Positions 9,700 through 18,744 are shown, counted from the first letter of the stretch. The stretch is 64,000 nucleotides of DNA from Pseudomonas oleovorans subsp. oleovorans (GCF_002197815.1 NZ_NIUB01000004.1:124001-188000); one strand, 5' to 3'. Notes: generated by a model from the sequence alone, not told the origin. Translations and numbers: made by a program.

Positions 9700-9705
9700 A
9701 CACTC

Positions 9706-9889
9706 GTAGGGCGGGTGAAACCCGCCAATTCGCAGGTGGCGGGTTGCTCCCGCCTCCAGAAGGCATCCCCCTCCGCGACAGCATCTCCCCTCACAGAGCA
9801 ACCACGGTATGGCAGCGCGAGGATTGGACTAGCCCTGTAGGGCGGGTGAAACCCGCCAATTCGCCAGTGGCGGGTTGCACCCGCCCTAC
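9706..9889. repeat. pair of intergenic palindromic repeats
   Basis: Two copies of about 50 bp (9706-9754 and 9837-9889) with arms GTAGGGCGGGTGAAACCCGCC and a partner GGCGGGTTG-CCCGCC. The region between deacetylase and aminotransferase has no gene. Related half copies occur at 12391 and 61652, so it is a dispersed repeat that can fold as a hairpin and may act as a bidirectional terminator between the convergent genes. Confidence 0.75.
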
Positions 9890-9902
9890 GTGATCCTGAC
9901 GA

Positions 9903-11036
9903 TCAGCCGGCCAGCACCTTGTCCAACGCCTGCTCCAGGGTCGCCACGGTACGCTCGATATTGCCCAGCTTGTCCAGCCCGAACAGGCCCAGGCGGAAGG
10001 TCTGGAAGTCCGCCGGTTCGTCGCACTGCAGCGGCACGCCGGCGGCGATCTGCAGGCCGACGGCGGCGAACTTGGCGCCGGTCTTGATCTGCGCATCGTC
10101 GGTGTAACAGACCACCACGCCCGGCGCCTCGAAGCCCTTGGCGGCGACGCTCTTGAAGCCGCGCGCGGCCAGCAGTGCGCGCACCCTATCACCGAGTTCC
10201 TGCTGTTGCTCGCGCACCTTGGCGAAGCCGATGGCCTTGGCCTCCAGCATGGCGTCGCGGAAACGCGCCAGGGCATCGCTGGGCATGGTGGCGTGGTAGG
10301 CGTGGCCGCCCTGCTCGTAGGCCTGCATGATCTGCAGCCATTTCTTCAGGTCGCAGGCGAAGCTGGTGCTCTGCGTCGCTTCGACGCGCGCCTGGGCGGC
10401 TTCGCTGAGCATCACCAGCGCGCAACACGGCGAGGCGCTCCAGCCCTTCTGCGGGGCGCTGATCAGCACGTCGATGCCGCAGGCCTGCATGTCCACCCAG
10501 AGGGTGCCGGAGGCGATGCAGTCGAGCACGAACAGGCCGCCGACCGCATGCACCGCATCGCTCACCGCGCGCAGGTAATCGTCCGGCAGGATCATGCCCG
10601 ACGAGGTTTCCACGTGCGGGGCGAACACCACCTGCGGTTTCTCGGCGGCGATGCTCGCCAGCACCTCGTCCAGCGGCGCCGGAGCGAAGGCGGCTTGCGG
10701 GCCTTCGGCGACTGGGCGCGCCTTGAGCACATGGGCTTCGGCGGGAATCCGGCCCATCTCGAAGATCTGCGTCCAGCGGTAGCTGAACCAGCCGTTGCGG
10801 ATCACCAGGCACGTCTGCTCGGTCGCCAACTGCCGCGCCACCGCCTCCATGCCGTAGGTGCCGCTGCCGGGCACGACTGCCACGGCGTGGGCGTTGTAGA
10901 CCTGCTTCAGGGTGGACGAAATATCGCGCATCACGCCCTGGAACGACTGCGACATATGGTTCAGCGAGCGGTCGGTGTAGACCACCGAATATTCGAGCAG
11001 GCCATCGGGATCGATATCGGGGCAGATCTGGGACAT
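9903..11036 (-). CDS. class V aminotransferase (alanine-glyoxylate type)
   Basis: PLP-dependent enzyme of 377 residues. The PLP lysine is in ISAPQKGWSASPCCA near residue 195, preceded by the cofactor-contacting Asp in FVLDCIASGTL and by the VVPGSGTYGMEA loop. The family transfers amino groups between small amino acids such as alanine or serine and glyoxylate or pyruvate; the exact substrate is not readable. The start is set at MSQICPD, with GGAG 8 bases upstream; the longer frame upstream has no support. Confidence 0.9.
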   Translation of the reverse strand: MSQICPDIDPDGLLEYSVVYTDRSLNHMSQSFQGVMRDISSTLKQVYNAHAVAVVPGSGTYGMEAVARQLATEQTCLVIRNGWFSYRWTQIFEMGRIPAEAHVLKARPVAEGPQAAFAPAPLDEVLASIAAEKPQVVFAPHVETSSGMILPDDYLRAVSDAVHAVGGLFVLDCIASGTLWVDMQACGIDVLISAPQKGWSASPCCALVMLSEAAQARVEATQSTSFACDLKKWLQIMQAYEQGGHAYHATMPSDALARFRDAMLEAKAIGFAKVREQQQELGDRVRALLAARGFKSVAAKGFEAPGVVVCYTDDAQIKTGAKFAAVGLQIAAGVPLQCDEPADFQTFRLGLFGLDKLGNIERTVATLEQALDKVLAG

Positions 11037-11149
11037 AACGGGCTCCAGCCAAAAAGGTTCGGACAGAACCTGCCCCAACCCAGGGCAAATGACAAGGCCG
11101 TAATGCACTCGGGTAGAATGCGCAGCCTTTCTCGGATCGTTCCGCCACC

Positions 11150-12388
11150 ATGACCACACACACGTCACCCAACGCTCATCACGTCGCCATCATCGGCGGC
11201 GGCCCTGCCGGGCTGATGGCTGCCGAAGTGCTGGCGCAAGGCGGCGTGCGCGTGGAGCTGTTCGATGCCATGCCCTCAGTGGGGCGCAAATTCCTGCTGG
11301 CCGGCGTCGGCGGCATGAACATCACCCACTCAGAATCCAAGGACGCCTTCATCGGCCGTTATGGCGAGCGTCAGGCCGAGATCGCAGCGCTGCTGCGCGA
11401 ATTCGACGCTGATGCCTTGCGCGAGTGGATTCATGGCCTGGGTATCGACACCTTCGTCGGCACCTCCGGCCGTGTGTTCCCCTGCGACATGAAGGCCGCG
11501 CCGCTGCTGCGCGCCTGGCTGCGCCGGCTGCGCGAGCTGGGCGTGATGATCCACACCCGCAGCCGCTGGCTGGGCTGGAACGCCGATGGCAGCCTGCGCA
11601 TCGTCAGCGCGGACGGCGAGCGCGCCCTGGCCGCCGATGCCTGCCTGTTGGCCTTGGGTGGTGGCAGCTGGGCGCGACTGGGCTCCGACGGTGCCTGGGT
11701 GCCGCTGCTGCAGGCGCGCGGTATCGAGGTCGCGGCGTTGAAGCCGAGCAACTGCGGCTTCGAGGTCGAGGGCTGGAGCGATCATCTCAGGGAAAAATTC
11801 GCCGGGGCGCCACTGAAGAACGTCGCCTTGAGCCTGCCTGGCCAGGCGCCTCGCATCGGCGAGTTCGTGCTAACTGCAGGCGGCATCGAAGGCAGCCTGG
11901 TGTACGCCTTTTCCGCCGATATCCGCAGCGCCATCGAGGCCGACGGCCAGGCCGTGATTCACCTCGACCTGTTGCCGCGGATGCCATTGGTCAAGCTGCT
12001 GCAGGCGCTGGCCAAGCCACGCGGCAAGCACTCGATGGCCAAGCACCTGCATCGCCAGGCCGGGCTGGACGGCGTGAAGGCTGCCCTGCTGCGTGAACTG
12101 GCGCCGGCTGCCGCATTTGCCGAACCGGCTGCTCTGGCGTCCTGGATCAAGGCGCTGCCGATCACCCTGCTGCGCCCTCGGCCGCTAGATGAGGCGATCA
12201 GCAGCGCTGGCGGCGTGCCCTTCGCGGCGCTGGACGAAGGACTGATGCTCAGATCCCTGCCCGGCGTGTTCTGCGCCGGTGAAATGCTCGACTGGGAAGC
12301 GCCCACCGGCGGCTACCTGCTCACCGCCTGCTTCGCCAGCGGGCGGGTCGCGGCGCTGGGCCTACTCGACTGGTTGCATGCCGTGTAG
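11150..12388 (+). CDS. NAD(P)/FAD-dependent flavoprotein, HI0933/YhiN-like
   Basis: Flavoprotein of 412 residues. The N-terminal dinucleotide-binding motif is VAIIGGGPAGLMAAE, followed by GRKFLLAGVGGMNITHSE, characteristic of the HI0933/YhiN and TIGR03862 group. The C-terminal block GVFCAGEMLDWEAPTGGYLLT closes the FAD site. Members are predicted oxidoreductases without a defined substrate. Divergent from the aminotransferase with a 113-base gap. Confidence 0.92.
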   Translation: MTTHTSPNAHHVAIIGGGPAGLMAAEVLAQGGVRVELFDAMPSVGRKFLLAGVGGMNITHSESKDAFIGRYGERQAEIAALLREFDADALREWIHGLGIDTFVGTSGRVFPCDMKAAPLLRAWLRRLRELGVMIHTRSRWLGWNADGSLRIVSADGERALAADACLLALGGGSWARLGSDGAWVPLLQARGIEVAALKPSNCGFEVEGWSDHLREKFAGAPLKNVALSLPGQAPRIGEFVLTAGGIEGSLVYAFSADIRSAIEADGQAVIHLDLLPRMPLVKLLQALAKPRGKHSMAKHLHRQAGLDGVKAALLRELAPAAAFAEPAALASWIKALPITLLRPRPLDEAISSAGGVPFAALDEGLMLRSLPGVFCAGEMLDWEAPTGGYLLTACFASGRVAALGLLDWLHAV

Positions 12389-12402
12389 TTGTAGGGTGGG
12401 CC

Positions 12403-12741
12403 GGGCGGCGAGCGCTTCAGCGCCATCTGCCAGGGTTTCATCGGCGAGACCATCGCCGGAGAGGCGCTGCTGCTGTTCCATGACTCGGAAGTGGACGACA
12501 TGGCGTGCCTGCTCGGCTGGCAGCCGGAGAACAAAGCGCAAACCTCGGAGATGTTACTGGACCAGGCCAGCATGCCAGTCTCGACCAGCTGATCCAGGTC
12601 AACCGCCAGCGCTGGGGCAAAACCCTGGCCGTGGAGATCAGCTATAGCCTGGAAGGCCATGCCATCCACTTCGATCTGCTGTTGTTCACCGAAGATTCGA
12701 TCAAACGCCTGACCAACAAGATCGACTACCTGATGGAGTGA
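12403..12741 (+). pseudogene. remnant of a CheC-like chemotaxis phosphatase gene
   Basis: The first part reads GERFSAICQGFIGETIAGEALLLFHDSE in one frame and stops after about 60 codons; the second part reads HASLDQLIQVNRQRWGKTLA and SYSLEGHAIHFDLLLFTED in another frame. Both halves look like CheC/CheX-type phosphatase sequence as found in Pseudomonas signalling operons. The start is missing, and a deletion or frameshift lies near 12575. The end at 12741 is 4 bases before the PAS fragment, keeping the old operon order. Confidence 0.75.
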
Positions 12742-12745
12742 GGCG

Positions 12746-13000
12746 ATGCCCGCACAGATCGATATCAAGGAAGTTCACCGGCTGCTCGACATCGCGCAAT
12801 GCATCGACGTCGGCGTGGTGGTGCTCGACCGCCAATACCGCCTCGAAGTGTGGAATGCCTTCATGGAGAACCATTCCGGGCTGGGGCCGGACCAGGTACA
12901 GGGGCGTTCGTTGTTCGAGCTGTTCCCGGACATTGACCGCCCCTGGCTGGAGCGCAAAGTGGAAAGCGTGGTGCAATTGGGCACCCGGCTACGGTTCTAG
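12746..13000 (+). pseudogene. PAS-domain fragment of a signalling protein (probably GGDEF)
   Basis: 84 codons giving IDIKEVHRLLDIAQCIDVGVV, VLDRQYRLEVWNAFMENHSG and SLFELFPDIDRPWLERKVES, a single PAS sensor domain. In Pseudomonas this domain is normally followed by a GGDEF diguanylate cyclase; here the frame stops immediately after the PAS domain and runs into a REP-like palindrome. It could be expressed as a stand-alone PAS protein, but loss of the output domain makes a truncated gene more likely. Confidence 0.7.
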
Positions 13001-13020
13001 GTTTCCATGCGCCATGGCCG

Positions 13021-13081
13021 TCGCGGTTAAAGCCCCTCCCACGGAACATGTCCTGCCATGTGGGAGGGGCTTTAGCCGCGA
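13021..13081. repeat. REP-like palindrome
   Basis: Inverted repeat with arms CGCGGTTAAAGCCCCTCCCA and the near-exact complement ending GGGCTTTAGCCGCG. This type of palindrome is common between genes in Pseudomonas. It follows the broken PAS gene and precedes the 3' end of the helicase gene. Confidence 0.85.
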
Positions 13082-13127
13082 GCGATCTGCCCCGGATTTC
13101 ACCCGTGCTACAACTGAGTGCGCTGCC

Positions 13128-14477
13128 CTACTTCTTGCCGCCTTTGGGCTTGCTGCCGAAGCTCGGTACCTTGCGCACAGCCTTGGCCTTGGGCTTGGCG
13201 TCCTCTTCCTCGAACCAGCGGCCGAGGTGAATATTGCCCCTGCCGCCGCTCTTCGCGGTGCCCGCACCGGGGATCAGCTTCTGCTTGGGTTTCTTCGGTT
13301 TTTTCAGCACCTGGCCACCGACCGCCGTCAGCGGTACGCGGTGATCGGGGATGAAGTCCGGCTCATCGACACGCTTGATCAATTGCTGGGTCAGGTTCTC
13401 GATCGCCGCCAGTTGATCCACCTCGTCGGCGCAGACCAGGGAGATCGCCTCGCCCGTACTGCCGGCGCGGCCGGTACGACCGATACGGTGCACGTAGTCT
13501 TCGGCGTTGATCGGCAGGTCGAGGTTGACCACCAGCGGCAGGTCATCGATATCCAGGCCACGCGCGGCCACGTCGGTGGCCACCAGAATCTGCACCTCGC
13601 CAGCCTTGAAGCGTTCCAGTGCGCGCAGGCGGCTCGGCTGTGGCTTGTCGCCGTGAATCGAATCGGCTGACACGCCCATGGCCAGCAGCTCCTGTTCGAG
13701 CTGATCGACACCCTTGCGGGTCTTGGCGAACACCAGCACCTGGCCCCAGCGTTTTTCCTGCAGCAGGTGCAGGAGCAGCTCGCTCTTGCGCTTCTTGTCC
13801 ACCGGGATCAGCCACTGTTTGACGCTCTTGGCCGCCGCATTGCGCGGACTGACCTCGACCGACAGCGGGTCGCGCAGCAGCTCGCCGGCCATCTGCCGGA
13901 TGGCATCGGAAAAGGTGGCGGAGAACAGCAGGGTCTGGCGCTTTTTCGGCAGTGCACTGAACAGCTCGTCCAGCTCGCGGGCAAAACCCAGGTCGAGCAT
14001 GCGGTCGGCCTCATCCAGCACCAGGGTCTGCAACTGGGAGAACTTCACCGCGTTCTGCCGATACAGGTCGAGCAGTCGCCCCGGCGTGGCCACCAGCACA
14101 TCGACGCCCTTGCGCAGCTTCATCATCTGCGGGTTGATGCTGACCCCGCCGTACACCGCATAGCTGGTCAGCGGCAGGTGCTGGCCGTAGCTCAAAAGGC
14201 TCTGCAGCACCTGCTCGGCCAGCTCGCGGGTCGGCGTCAGCACCAGCGCGCGCACGCTGTTGCTGGCGACCTGCGGGCCTTCCAGGGTCAGGCGCTGCAG
14301 CAGCGGCAGGGCGAAACCAGCGGTCTTGCCGGTGCCGGTCTGCGCCGCGGCCATCAGATCACGACCCTTGAGCACGGCCGGGATGGCCTGGCTCTGTACC
14401 GGGGTCGGGGTCTGGTAGTCGAGATCAGCAAGGGTATGCAGCAACGGCTCGATCAAACCGAGAGAGGCGAAGGTCAT
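13128..14477 (-). CDS. DEAD-box ATP-dependent RNA helicase, RhlE-like
   Basis: Helicase of 449 residues that unwinds RNA duplexes with ATP. It shows the Q motif TPTPVQSQAIP, Walker A AAQTGTGKTAGF, PTRELAEQ, the DEAD box VLDEADRM, SAT in LLFSATFS, and motif VI HRIGRTGRAG. A basic, low-complexity tail (KKPKKPKQK and further Lys-rich stretches) probably binds RNA. RhlE-type enzymes take part in ribosome assembly and RNA decay. Confidence 0.94.
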   Translation of the reverse strand: MTFASLGLIEPLLHTLADLDYQTPTPVQSQAIPAVLKGRDLMAAAQTGTGKTAGFALPLLQRLTLEGPQVASNSVRALVLTPTRELAEQVLQSLLSYGQHLPLTSYAVYGGVSINPQMMKLRKGVDVLVATPGRLLDLYRQNAVKFSQLQTLVLDEADRMLDLGFARELDELFSALPKKRQTLLFSATFSDAIRQMAGELLRDPLSVEVSPRNAAAKSVKQWLIPVDKKRKSELLLHLLQEKRWGQVLVFAKTRKGVDQLEQELLAMGVSADSIHGDKPQPSRLRALERFKAGEVQILVATDVAARGLDIDDLPLVVNLDLPINAEDYVHRIGRTGRAGSTGEAISLVCADEVDQLAAIENLTQQLIKRVDEPDFIPDHRVPLTAVGGQVLKKPKKPKQKLIPGAGTAKSGGRGNIHLGRWFEEEDAKPKAKAVRKVPSFGSKPKGGKK

Positions 14478-14536
14478 GACGGGTAACCGCAGGAAGTAAA
14501 AGAACTGGCGCGTAGTTTACCCGTGCCAACCCGCTT

Positions 14537-14591
14537 GTAGGAGCCCGCTTGCGGGCGATTGGCAACGGATCGCCCGCAAGCGGGCTCCTAC
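14537..14591. repeat. REP-type palindrome
   Basis: Inverted repeat with arms GTAGGAGCCCGCTTGCGGGC and the complement around a short centre. Related copies with diverged stems are at 29177, 46273 and 49983, so this is the main REP family of the genome. Confidence 0.88.
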
Positions 14592-14620
14592 ACAAGAAGC
14601 GGCGTACGATGTAAGCCGGG

Positions 14621-15220
14621 CTACGATGTGGCCAACAACGCCCGCACCTTGGCCGCCGACAGATTCTGCAACTGGCAGAGAAAGGCATGATCGGCCTGGT
14701 GCCGGCCATGGCGCTCGCGCAACAGGCCGAACAGGTGCAGTGTCAGGTTCGCTGCCATCTCGGCATCGGCCAGCGCACGGTGGGCGCGGCCGGTATCCGG
14801 CAGGCCGGCCCAGGCATTGAGGTTGCCCAGCTTGTGGCTTGGCGCCTCGGGCAGCAGACGGCGCGACAGCAGCAGCGAACAGGCGAAGGGCTGCGCACGA
14901 CGCCGGCGTACCCGCGCCAGCTCGGCGTCCCAGAATTTCTGGTCGAAGGAAGCGTTATGCGCCAGCAACGGCCTTTCGCCGATGAAGTCGGCCACCTCGT
15001 TCATCACCTGCTCCGACGGCGGCGCCTTGCGCAGCATGGCGTTGCTGATACCGGTGAGCTGCTCGATGAATGGCGGCACCCAGGCGCCGCTATTCATCAG
15101 GCTCTGGTAGCGGTCGACGATGCGCCCGTCCTCGATGATCGCCACGCCGATTTCGGTGGCGCGCGCCTGAGCCGGCGACACGCCAGTGGTTTCGAAGTCG
15201 ATGACGGCAATGGATTCCAC
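14621..15220 (-). CDS. DEDDh 3'-5' exonuclease (DnaQ/ExoX-like)
   Basis: Exonuclease of 199 residues with the metal-binding motifs AVIDFETTG (Exo I), LLAHNASFDQKF (Exo II) and HRALADAEM (Exo III). It is related to the proofreading subunit of DNA polymerase III but stands alone, as in ExoX-type repair enzymes. The start is a GTG at 15220 with GAGG 7 bases upstream; the longer frame has no family-like sequence. Confidence 0.88.
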   Translation of the reverse strand: MESIAVIDFETTGVSPAQARATEIGVAIIEDGRIVDRYQSLMNSGAWVPPFIEQLTGISNAMLRKAPPSEQVMNEVADFIGERPLLAHNASFDQKFWDAELARVRRRRAQPFACSLLLSRRLLPEAPSHKLGNLNAWAGLPDTGRAHRALADAEMAANLTLHLFGLLRERHGRHQADHAFLCQLQNLSAAKVRALLATS

Positions 15221-15350
15221 GTAAAACCTCAGAACATGTGAAGAAGTCGTCGCGAGCGATGGCAGGTCGCGTTTCGCCTGCGCGCAGCAAGCGGAGTGTA
15301 TTGAAATACATGAGCATGGCGAGCACAGCGGTGAACCTGCTGACAGCGTC

Positions 15351-15830
15351 TCAGTGATTGCGCAGCAACAATTCACCCTCGATGGGCACGTACAAACTGG
15401 CCGCGCGAATCAGCGACTGCGCCGTCAGCCCGGGCGCGCCATAGGCGATGGCCTCGACGCCACGACTGCGCACGCGCTCGAGCAGCAGGTCGAAGTCGCC
15501 GTCACCGGAGGCCAGGACGATCTCGTCGACGCGCTCGACGGCATCGAGCACGTCAATGGTGATGCCGACATCCCAGTCGCCCTTGGCCGAGCCGTCGCTG
15601 CGCTGGATGTAGGGTTTGAGCTTCACGGTGAAGCCCAGCTTGCGCAGGGTCTGCTGGAACTGCTGCTGTTTGGCGTCACCACGGTCAATGGCATAGGCGT
15701 ACGCCTCGACGATTACGCCACGGCGGCTGACCTCGGCCCACAGCACGCTGTAGTCGAAGTGGCAGCCATAGACCTGGCGCACCGTGTAGTAGAGGTTCTG
15801 CACATCGGCGAATACGGCGATCTTCTTCAC
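15351..15830 (-). CDS. NYN (LabA/DUF88) domain protein, putative ribonuclease
   Basis: Small PIN-like nuclease fold of 159 residues. The acidic active-site set is visible as FADVQNLYY near the N-terminus, KGDWDVGITID in the middle and ASGDGDFDLLL later. NYN proteins are predicted metal-dependent RNases; some act in RNA turnover. Same strand as the exonuclease downstream, separated by 130 bases. Confidence 0.88.
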   Translation of the reverse strand: MKKIAVFADVQNLYYTVRQVYGCHFDYSVLWAEVSRRGVIVEAYAYAIDRGDAKQQQFQQTLRKLGFTVKLKPYIQRSDGSAKGDWDVGITIDVLDAVERVDEIVLASGDGDFDLLLERVRSRGVEAIAYGAPGLTAQSLIRAASLYVPIEGELLLRNH

Positions 15831-15931
15831 CGGGAGTCCTCGGGGGCGACGAAGGCACCAGTATGCCAGAGCTGGGCCGCGGATGCGGCCGGGGCTGGCC
15901 CGAGCGCGGCGCAGCCCCTATCCTTGGCGCC

Positions 15932-16417
15932 ATGACGTTTCTACAACAGCTGTGCCAGCGTAACCTCGACCTGCTCCAGAGCCAGGGAATCAGCCACCGC
16001 CTGGTCGAGCATGAGCCGGTGCTGGATTACCCCACCGCCCATGCCGTGCGCCAACGTTTCGGCCTGCGCGGCGTGGAGAGCAAGAGTTTGTTCCTGCGCA
16101 CCGGTGCTCAACGCTACGCCATGCTGATCAGCCTCGAAGGCGCCCGCGCCGACTGGGCCAGGCTCAAGACGCTGCTCGGCAGTCGCCCGCGCATCGCCAG
16201 CGACGAGGAACTGATCGAGCAAACCGGCTGCGTGCCGATGTGTGCCTGTCCGTTCGGCCATGACGCCGGCATCACCCTGCTGATCGACCGCGCGGTGCTG
16301 GCCTGCGACTTCCTGCTGTATTCACCCGGCCCACCCGAACTGACCCTGGAAGTGCCCGGCAGCGAACTGCCGCGTCTGCTCAAGGCGCAGCCCAACGCGC
16401 AGCTGGAGTACTCTTGA
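15932..16417 (+). CDS. YbaK/EbsC-type aminoacyl-tRNA deacylase
   Basis: Protein of 161 residues with the YbaK/ProX fold, which hydrolyses wrongly charged aminoacyl-tRNAs in trans. Family features include the N-terminal HRLVEHEPVLDYPTAH, the conserved lysine in ESKSLFLR, and GCVPMCACPFG. The start is at MTFLQQL; the frame is open upstream but overlaps the divergent promoter of the NYN gene. The tRNA specificity is not clear. Confidence 0.88.
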   Translation: MTFLQQLCQRNLDLLQSQGISHRLVEHEPVLDYPTAHAVRQRFGLRGVESKSLFLRTGAQRYAMLISLEGARADWARLKTLLGSRPRIASDEELIEQTGCVPMCACPFGHDAGITLLIDRAVLACDFLLYSPGPPELTLEVPGSELPRLLKAQPNAQLEYS

Positions 16418-16480
16418 ACCCATTCGACTGCCCCGGCGAACGGCCACAGCGCCCACGCCCTCACACGTGGTAACCTGCCG

Positions 16481-17149
16481 ATGAAGCCTCTGTCCGTCCT
16501 GCGCGACGCCTGGTTTTTCTCCAGCCACAACCTGCTGGCCATTGCCCGCCTGACCCTGCCGCTGTTGCTGCTCGAAGCCATCGCCCAGACGATCCTCGCC
16601 GCCCAGCTCGGCGAAGGCGCCAACCCGGCCTATGGCGTGCTGCTCGGCATACTCTTCTACCCGCTGTATGCCGCACCGCTGATTCTCTTCCTGCATGCGC
16701 GCAGCATCGGCCAGACGCCCGGCAACGCGCAGCTGTTCGCGGCCGGGCTGCAACTGTGGCCGACCTTCGCCCTGATGACCGGATTGAGCACTCTGGCAAT
16801 CATGCTCGGCCTGTCGCTGTTCATCGTGCCGGGCATCTGGATCATGATGCGCCTGGCCTTTTCCGAACTGATTCTGGTACTGCGCCAGGAGCCGCCGCTA
16901 CGCGCGTTGCAGGCCAGCTTCACGTTGACCGAGGGGCGCTTCTGGCCGGTGTTCACCTGCCTGGCCAACGTGCTGGTGCCGTTGTGGCTGCTCGACTGGT
17001 GGACGCAGCCGAGCCAGAGCGACACCCTGCTATGGGTGCTGCATCAGACCGGCAACGGCTTCCTGCAGTTGTTCGCCATCGTGGTGCTGTTCCGCCTGTT
17101 CATGCTGCTCGAACCGCAGCAGGCGGCAAATGGTGAGAACAGTGACTAG
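16481..17149 (+). CDS. YciC-family (UPF0259) integral membrane protein
   Basis: Inner-membrane protein of 222 residues with about six hydrophobic segments. It starts PLSVLRDAWFFSSHNLLAIA and contains the family-type segment LFIVPGIWIMMRLAFSELIL. The family has no defined biochemical role. Downstream, 31 bases away, lies the truncated VOC gene. Confidence 0.85.
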   Translation: MKPLSVLRDAWFFSSHNLLAIARLTLPLLLLEAIAQTILAAQLGEGANPAYGVLLGILFYPLYAAPLILFLHARSIGQTPGNAQLFAAGLQLWPTFALMTGLSTLAIMLGLSLFIVPGIWIMMRLAFSELILVLRQEPPLRALQASFTLTEGRFWPVFTCLANVLVPLWLLDWWTQPSQSDTLLWVLHQTGNGFLQLFAIVVLFRLFMLLEPQQAANGENSD

Positions 17150-17180
17150 GCTTGCTGTTTTCCCCGGCCCGGAGCGCGCC

Positions 17181-17561
17181 ATGAGCGAAACGAACCCCAG
17201 CATCCTGTCCCACGTATCCATCGGCACCAATGACTTCGAGGCTACCAGCACCCTCTACGCCAAGGTGCTTGCCACCCTCTGTTGTCGGGAAATCATGCGC
17301 CATCCTGGGGCGGTGGCCTTCGGCCGCGATTACCCGGAGTTCTGGATGCAGACGCCAATCAATGGTCAGCCGGCGACCCTCGGCAACGGCAGTCACTTCG
17401 GCTTCGTCGCCCCGGACAAGGCCTCGGTGCATGCCTTTCACGAGGCAGCTTTGGCAGCCGGCGGCCAGGACGAAGGCCAGCAGATCGATATCCAGCCCCT
17501 GCAACTGACCGTTCTCGTCCTCCATGCGAAAGGGCGGCCAGAGGTCGGTCATCACCCGTAG
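17181..17561 (+). pseudogene. VOC-family (glyoxalase-like) gene, 3' truncated
   Basis: The first 95 codons are a normal VOC metalloenzyme: LSHVSIGTNDFEA, MRHPGAVAFGRDYPEFWMQT, GNGSHFGFVAPDKASVHAFH. After AALAAGG the sequence stops resembling the family and instead is the complement of a substrate-binding protein gene on the other strand. The usual C-terminal blocks with the last metal ligand are missing. The frame still ends at a stop, giving a protein of 126 residues that is probably inactive. Confidence 0.8.
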
Positions 17562-17627
17562 GGATTCGCCTTCGCCAGCCCGGCACAGAGGCGTCAGAAT
17601 CAACAGTGCGAGTAGCCAAAGACGCAT
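17475..17627 (-). pseudogene. N-terminal fragment of a periplasmic substrate-binding protein gene
   Basis: The minus strand starts MRLWLLALLILTPLCRAG, a signal peptide, followed by SLRVMTDLWPPFRMEDENG and LQGLDIDLL, the typical opening of an SBP_bac_3 amino-acid-binding-like protein. After about 50 codons it runs into VOC-gene sequence. Its ATG overlaps the stop of the SDR gene (TGATG), so it was the second gene of that operon before the deletion. Confidence 0.78.
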
Positions 17628-18472
17628 CAATTGCGCCCCGAACGCTGTGGCCGCAACCCGGAAAGCCGCGGTAGCAACACCCGCTCGAACAACCTCGGGA
17701 AGAAGCGCGCCAGCACCCGGGCGCGCCAATCGACGTTGGACAACACCAGCAGCCGCCGACGCTTGAGTGCCCCATGATAGATGGCCTCGGCGACATCCTG
17801 CGGCGAGGCCACCTTGCCCATCGCCAAGGGCGGTTGGGCTGCCACCGAGCCGTCACCGACCAGAGCGTTCTTGCGCAGGTCGGTCGCGGTAAAACCTGGG
17901 CACACCAGCATCACGTTCACACCCGAGCCCTTGAGCTCAAAGCGCAGCGTCTCGAACAAGCCATGCAGCGCGTGCTTGCTGGCGTTGTAAGCGCTGCGAT
18001 AGAGCAACGGCGCGATGCCCGATAGTGAGCTGAGCACGATGATCTGCCCGCCGCGGGCAATCAGGCTGGGCAGCGCTGCCTGGGTGCAGTAGAGCGCGCC
18101 GAAATAGTTGACCGCCATGACCCGTTGGAACACTTCCAGACTGGTCTCGGCGAAGGTGCTGCGATGAGTGATGCCGGCATTGTTGACCAACACATCGATA
18201 CCGCCGAAACGCTCCACCGCCAGCGCCACCGCGCGCTGCACCGCCTCGGCGTCAGCCACGTCGCAGAGCAGCCCCAGCGCCTCGGCGTTGTGATGATCGG
18301 CCAGGTGCTGCACCAGGCTGTCCAGCGCTGCCTGCTGCAGATCGAGAATCACCAGGCGCGCACCAGCCTGGGCCAGGCGCATCGCCAAGGCGCGACCGAT
18401 GCCGGCACAACCACCCGTGATGAGTACGACCTTGCGGTCGAACACCTTGTTGGCGAATACCTTGCGATACAT
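17627..18472 (-). CDS. short-chain dehydrogenase/reductase
   Basis: NAD(P)-dependent SDR of 281 residues. The cofactor motif is ITGGCAGIGRALA, followed by DVLVNNAGI, the Ser in VLSSLSGIAP and the catalytic YNASKHAL pair. The C-terminal tail is long, basic and partly hydrophobic, which suggests membrane association. The start is at MYRKVFANK with GGGAG upstream. The substrate is unknown. Confidence 0.9.
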   Translation of the reverse strand: MYRKVFANKVFDRKVVLITGGCAGIGRALAMRLAQAGARLVILDLQQAALDSLVQHLADHHNAEALGLLCDVADAEAVQRAVALAVERFGGIDVLVNNAGITHRSTFAETSLEVFQRVMAVNYFGALYCTQAALPSLIARGGQIIVLSSLSGIAPLLYRSAYNASKHALHGLFETLRFELKGSGVNVMLVCPGFTATDLRKNALVGDGSVAAQPPLAMGKVASPQDVAEAIYHGALKRRRLLVLSNVDWRARVLARFFPRLFERVLLPRLSGLRPQRSGRN

Positions 18473-18504
18473 GCGCTGCTCCCGCTGCCCTGGACTCGGC
18501 GACA

Positions 18505-18744
18505 CTACAACCTGTTATGGCTGCCATCGCAACAGGGCGGCGTGGCTGTGTGCTTGCAGCCACAGAAAAATACCTGTTCGGCGCGCTCGGCATGGTACTT
18601 CAGTGGCGTCAGCCCGCTGCCCTTGTGGCTGCCATCGCAGAATGGCTGGCTGGCGCTGCGCCCACAACGGCACCAGAAATAATCCCGCCCGGCCTCCACA
18701 TCCACCGCGTAGGGGCCACGCTGAGCGATCAGCGGCTGGTTCAT
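18505..18744 (-). CDS. CDGSH iron-sulfur domain protein
   Basis: Small protein of 79 residues with two CDGSH motifs: CRCGRSASQPFCDGSH and CGCKHTATPPCCDGSH. Each motif supplies three Cys and one His for a redox-active [2Fe-2S] cluster, as in mitoNEET-like proteins. No signal peptide. Upstream, 90 bases away, the divergent endonuclease/phosphatase-type gene begins. Confidence 0.9.
   Translation of the reverse strand: MNQPLIAQRGPYAVDVEAGRDYFWCRCGRSASQPFCDGSHKGSGLTPLKYHAERAEQVFFCGCKHTATPPCCDGSHNRL

Noticed and set aside
14501..15350. tRNA or rRNA genes in intergenic gaps
   Set aside because: No T-loop (GGTTCGAATCC-like) with matching acceptor stem was found here or in the other gaps I read.
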